DNA of 64,000 nucleotides. Source: Verrucomicrobiota bacterium. GTDB taxonomy: Bacteria > Verrucomicrobiota > Lentisphaeria > Oligosphaerales > Oligosphaeraceae. Position 1 is the first letter of the stretch; the number at the start of each line of letters is the position of its first letter. The position numbers were made by a program, and so were the translations under genes. Under the pieces are notes generated by a model. That model did no database searches, was not told where the DNA came from, and worked only from the letters and a program-made list of their open reading frames with translations. Where the stretch lies: positions 49,271 to 113,270 of the forward strand of contig JAGVUR010000209.1 of assembly GCA_019136135.1 (NCBI GenBank). Reading direction: 5' to 3'. Below are positions 60,621 through 64,000 of this stretch, piece after piece.

Positions 60621-63600
60621 TCAAGTAAAGTACTTTTTGTACAGGAACCATTGTGTTGTTCCGGCGACGGGGTGGAATCGTGTTTTGAGGATGTCTTCCG
60701 GGATTTGCGTGCGTGCATTTTTCTTGTTGACGGTCTTGATTTGCACTGATTGCCTTGGGGAGGCATCCCTATTGAGCGCTTGGAACCAGGGTTCGAGCCA
60801 CAGTGGGTCGACCGGTTGGTTGGATTTCGTTGTGATGTGTTGTCCGGATGCTGTTGCCGTCAGGACGATTTCATTGCCTTTCATCACGACTATGTTGCCT
60901 TCTCGTCTTGTTGGGAAGTTAGGCGGCTTGAGTTCGTCGAAGATACCTCCCAATGAAGCGGGGTCGTTTGTTGCGAACCAGATGATTTGGTTTGAGTGGG
61001 GTTGATGGAGGATGGCGTCAAGGGTATCGAGTGGTGCGAATTGGAGCGATTTGATTGAGTTGACGAAGTGTCCTGCGACGAGTTCTCCCGCCAGTTCCAT
61101 TATCCTGATGGCGGGCAGGATTTGCTTCCAGGTGAATTCTTGGGATTCTCGTTCCAGGAGCTTCTGGAAGATGATTCCATATCTGTCAACTAGGATTCTG
61201 ACTCTTTCCTTGGCGTGTTCCAATCTGTTTACCGGATCGTTGTCTTGTGGTGGCCAGGGGATTTTTCGCCAAGTCGTGTTCTGTGAACTGTCGTATGGGG
61301 TCGCATGTTTGGCGTGTTGGAATTTTCTGTGCGTTGGCTTGAAGAAGTTGAGCGGGCTGTCGCTTGGGGAATGGTTATGGGCTGGATTATTTTCAAGTGC
61401 CATCCTGATTGGCGCGAAAGAATTTGGGGTTAGGAGTGATTGTGCAAAGGCGTCATTGAGCTTGTGTAGGAGGTCGAATCCCGTTGTCCGGATGTTTTTT
61501 GATTGGAGCTTGCTTTTTAGTTCCAGCGATGTGAAGGGGGTGTCCGGCCAGTTGGCATGACTGCTTGTCCTTGGTGGTTTTTCCAAGAGCTTGAGGTCGT
61601 CGTGTTGAGCGAAGGAGATCGATTTGTCCTTGTGTCCGATGGCGATGACGTTGATGGCGTTGAGCGAATCCAGGGTGCTCTTGTTGTAGAGTGGGAACCT
61701 GGCTGGGAAGAACTTGGTTTCCAGGGTGTTGAGCTTGATGCGCATGCCGGTTGTGGCGAGAAGGATCGCCTTGAGCGCATTTTGGGATGTGTCCTGGTTG
61801 CCGATGCCCTGGGATTTGGCGACCCATGCCTGGAATGAAAGCGGGTCGATGGGCTTGAACTGATTGAGCCGGCGCTTGTTTCGCTGCATTCTGGACAGGA
61901 CGCCGATGTTGTCGACAAGGCAAATTTGCGGCGTCATGACATTGATTACGAAGAATCCCCGTACGAGCAGTTTCTCTTCCACGAGTTTATCCAGGGCTGT
62001 TTTAAGGCAGTCGTCCGGGAATGGAAATGAGCTGATGAATTCGTCTTCGTCGATTGGGGGGAGGAGTTCCAATTGTTGCAGGATTCTGTTTTCGACGAGT
62101 GCTTGGTTGTCGAGCTGGAAGTTCAGGATATCTTCGGCATTTTGTTTTGTTGCCTTGATGGCGAGGTTTTGTTTTGGGTTAAGCGTGACGAGTTTTTCGT
62201 TTGCGTTTTGGATGATATCGTCAGCCAGTTCGGGGAATTCCTGTCTGAACGCCTCTATGAATTCATCCCATGTTTTTTGTGTAATGTACCACCTGTCATG
62301 TACGAGGTTGATGAAATCGTCAGATGAATCCGGCAGGTATGCAGGTTCTATGCGTTGTCTTTTTTGCTGGAAATCCTTGCAGATATCGTGTTCGATGAAA
62401 GGTTGTTCCTGTTGCGCTGCGATCAGTTGTTCAAGCCAGTTTTTATCTGGTTCGCCGTGCGCCCTTACGGAGTCCTGTTGATACATTTTGTCATTCGTCA
62501 GGCTCCAACGTGCTTGATTTGCGAATGGGCTGGGGATTTTGGTCGTGACCTGATTGATTTGTATGATGCCTTCATTGATTTCCCTGATCACTTCGATCAG
62601 GTTTGGCAGGTCGAAGTCGTCATGCAGGCACGTTCTCCAGGCTTCGAGCCTGATGGGGAATTCCTTGAGCTGCCCTGTTGCCTCCCAGAGGATTTGCGCT
62701 TTTTTCCTGGCGACCCATAGTGGTGCGCGCTTGCCTGGGAGCGGCTTGGGAATCAGCAGGGCGCGACCAGCAGCTTCACGGAAATGGGCGGCGAAAAGAG
62801 GCGTGTCCTGAAGACCTTCGACGACCAGGGACTTGATGTTCCCGGGGGTGAGCCTGGAGAAAATTTCGCCGATAGGGAAGGGCTTTTCAGTTGTGAACCA
62901 GATTCCGTCGTCGTTGACGATCATATCGGGTTCGAGTTCGAATTGCGTTCTTGCGATTTGCCTTAGGGCTATGGCGAGCGGCTTGTTGACTCGCCCTCCC
63001 AGGAAGGCGTGGACGACGGCTGTCAGGTGCATCTCGCAGTCTGAAGTGTCTGGCGAGTTGATGGTTTCGAGGACGATATTGTACCTGTTTGGAATGATAC
63101 CCGTCGCTTGCTTTTGCTTTCTGAGATAGAGATCGAGTTCGTATGCGTCTTGGATTGCGAGCCGTTGCTCCTGCATCAGGGTTTTGATCAGTTCATGCTG
63201 ATGCTTGGTCTCGAGCGCCGCATTCCATTTGTAGAGGAGTTCCCCGCTCAGTTTTGCGAGGACATAGTGCTTGTCGCACTTCTCCGCTTTCCAGAATGGT
63301 ACCGAGGCGAGGCTTTCGGATGGGGAGACGAAGACGTCGTCGCGGGTGATTTGGTCGATGGTCCAGGCTTGTGTCCCGAGCGTGAAATGGTCTCCGACTT
63401 TGGCTTCCCAGACAAATTCCTCGTCCAGTTCTCCGACGAGCGAGCTGTCTGAGGATAGCCTGAGCTTGTAGAGTCCGCGGTCGGGGATTGTTCCGGACGA
63501 GCGTCTGATGGTGAACACGTCGCTTTTTCTTGTGGTGATGGTATTTTCCTGTGGATTGTAGTCGAGCCTGGCTTTTAGGGAATAGAGGTTGAGGTTTTGG

Positions 63601-64000
63601 TGTTTTCCCGCCAGGAGGTCCATTGTATTTCTGAACTGTGTTTCATCGAGGTCTTTGTAGGACCAGATCGAGGTGATGAAATTGAAAAGTTTATCGATGT
63701 CCCATGTGGCATTGACAGCGAGTGCGAGGATGATTTGCGCGAGTACGTCAAGGCAGTTTACCGGTGGTGTAATAGGTTCGAGGATTTGCCTTTTGATCGC
63801 ATGAATCGTTGGTATTGAGTGGATGAGCTGGTGGGGTGTGGTTGCTATGAGGGTTGCCTTTGAGACGGCGCCGATCTTGTGTCCTGCCCGTCCGATCCGT
63901 TGTGCCGCGCTGGCGACTGAATTGGGCGAGTTGACGAGGATCACTTCGTCAATGGCTCCGACGTCGATGCCCAGTTCCAATGAGGACGTTGCGATAATCG
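60621..64000 (-). CDS. Lhr-type ATP-dependent helicase (5' end outside window)
   Basis: At least 1,126 codons are present. The visible N-terminal end begins within helicase motif V ([16 protein letters not shown]) and motif VI ([11 protein letters not shown]), so the first RecA domain and most of the second lie beyond the window. What follows is the large Lhr-specific C-terminal part, with winged-helix and beta-barrel segments ([49 protein letters not shown]). It is a superfamily 2 DNA helicase linked to DNA repair. The stop TGA is at 60621-60623. Confidence 0.88.
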   Translation of the reverse strand, partial: IIATSSLELGIDVGAIDEVILVNSPNSVASAAQRIGRAGHKIGAVSKATLIATTPHQLIHSIPTIHAIKRQILEPITPPVNCLDVLAQIILALAVNATWDIDKLFNFITSIWSYKDLDETQFRNTMDLLAGKHQNLNLYSLKARLDYNPQENTITTRKSDVFTIRRSSGTIPDRGLYKLRLSSDSSLVGELDEEFVWEAKVGDHFTLGTQAWTIDQITRDDVFVSPSESLASVPFWKAEKCDKHYVLAKLSGELLYKWNAALETKHQHELIKTLMQEQRLAIQDAYELDLYLRKQKQATGIIPNRYNIVLETINSPDTSDCEMHLTAVVHAFLGGRVNKPLAIALRQIARTQFELEPDMIVNDDGIWFTTEKPFPIGEIFSRLTPGNIKSLVVEGLQDTPLFAAHFREAAGRALLIPKPLPGKRAPLWVARKKAQILWEATGQLKEFPIRLEAWRTCLHDDFDLPNLIEVIREINEGIIQINQVTTKIPSPFANQARWSLTNDKMYQQDSVRAHGEPDKNWLEQLIAAQQEQPFIEHDICKDFQQKRQRIEPAYLPDSSDDFINLVHDRWYITQKTWDEFIEAFRQEFPELADDIIQNANEKLVTLNPKQNLAIKATKQNAEDILNFQLDNQALVENRILQQLELLPPIDEDEFISSFPFPDDCLKTALDKLVEEKLLVRGFFVINVMTPQICLVDNIGVLSRMQRNKRRLNQFKPIDPLSFQAWVAKSQGIGNQDTSQNALKAILLATTGMRIKLNTLETKFFPARFPLYNKSTLDSLNAINVIAIGHKDKSISFAQHDDLKLLEKPPRTSSHANWPDTPFTSLELKSKLQSKNIRTTGFDLLHKLNDAFAQSLLTPNSFAPIRMALENNPAHNHSPSDSPLNFFKPTHRKFQHAKHATPYDSSQNTTWRKIPWPPQDNDPVNRLEHAKERVRILVDRYGIIFQKLLERESQEFTWKQILPAIRIMELAGELVAGHFVNSIKSLQFAPLDTLDAILHQPHSNQIIWFATNDPASLGGIFDELKPPNFPTRREGNIVVMKGNEIVLTATASGQHITTKSNQPVDPLWLEPWFQALNRDASPRQSVQIKTVNKKNARTQIPEDILKTRFHPVAGTTQWFLYKKYFT

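Overview
The window looks like chromosomal DNA from a Lentisphaerota-type bacterium (PVC superphylum, Victivallis-like). This is inferred from two stand-alone pseudopilins with the near-identical hydrophobic start [18 protein letters not shown] and a DGHV C-terminal motif, from the abundance of secreted glycosidases and DUF4838/GH123-type proteins, and from a Gram-negative envelope set (mla, mreCD, outer-membrane barrel). No 16S rRNA, tRNA, phage, insertion sequence with a transposase, or CRISPR array was recognised.

Layout. 0-5 kb: the end of a zinc alcohol dehydrogenase gene, two pseudopilins with a MITE-like repeat between them, an SDR oxidoreductase and a secreted beta-propeller-like protein. 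5-12 kb: a galactoside/fucoside block, with a plus-strand GH4 alpha-galactosidase and a DUF4838 protein behind a consensus promoter, facing a minus-strand GH29-like and GH36 pair. 12-15.6 kb: a zinc-finger/TPR gene interrupted by an in-frame TAG, and a large secreted protein with a TIM-barrel-like centre. 15.7-20.3 kb: a ferrous-iron operon (DtxR-FeoA fusion regulator, feoA, feoB, Cys-rich membrane peptide, outer-membrane protein) with an inverted-repeat operator over its promoter. 20.5-29.5 kb: a seven-gene minus-strand run of icd, an MBL hydrolase, an acidic unknown, mlaE/F/D-type lipid transporter genes and a GH123-like secreted protein, with 4-nt ATGA overlaps inside the transporter.

29.8-35 kb: a translation/replication operon rplY-pth-rpsF-ssb-rpsR-rplI, then dnaB; a second full copy of the MITE-like element lies exactly between the rplI stop codon and the operon terminator. 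35-42.6 kb: a DeoR regulator, a 2-oxoacid dehydrogenase complex in the order E2-E3-E1 with fused E1 alpha/beta, and a U32-like cysteine-rich protein. 42.8-46.6 kb: cell-shape genes (GNAT-mreC-mreD-mrdA) on the minus strand. 47-54 kb: an L-rhamnose operon (metallophosphoesterase, rhaB, an Ldh-2-type dehydrogenase, a glycyl radical enzyme, rhaA) that lacks a recognisable aldolase and glycyl-radical activase. 54.7-64 kb: corC-ybeY-pgpH, fabF, acpP and most of an Lhr-type helicase running off the end.

The most unusual non-coding content is three families of short dispersed repeats: a 160-bp palindromic element with inverted ends near TA (two full copies, one half copy), a REP-like two-hairpin element around GGCACCCGGGGTGC, and tandem GTCGGACGG arrays often followed by ATTCATC repeats. 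Together they fill several intergenic gaps. The most interesting protein-level points are the CxE-type glycyl radical enzyme inside a rhamnose operon, the in-frame amber codon, the glycosidase-like gene tied to the tail of a lipid-transport operon, and a pseudopilin carrying a CXXCH motif.
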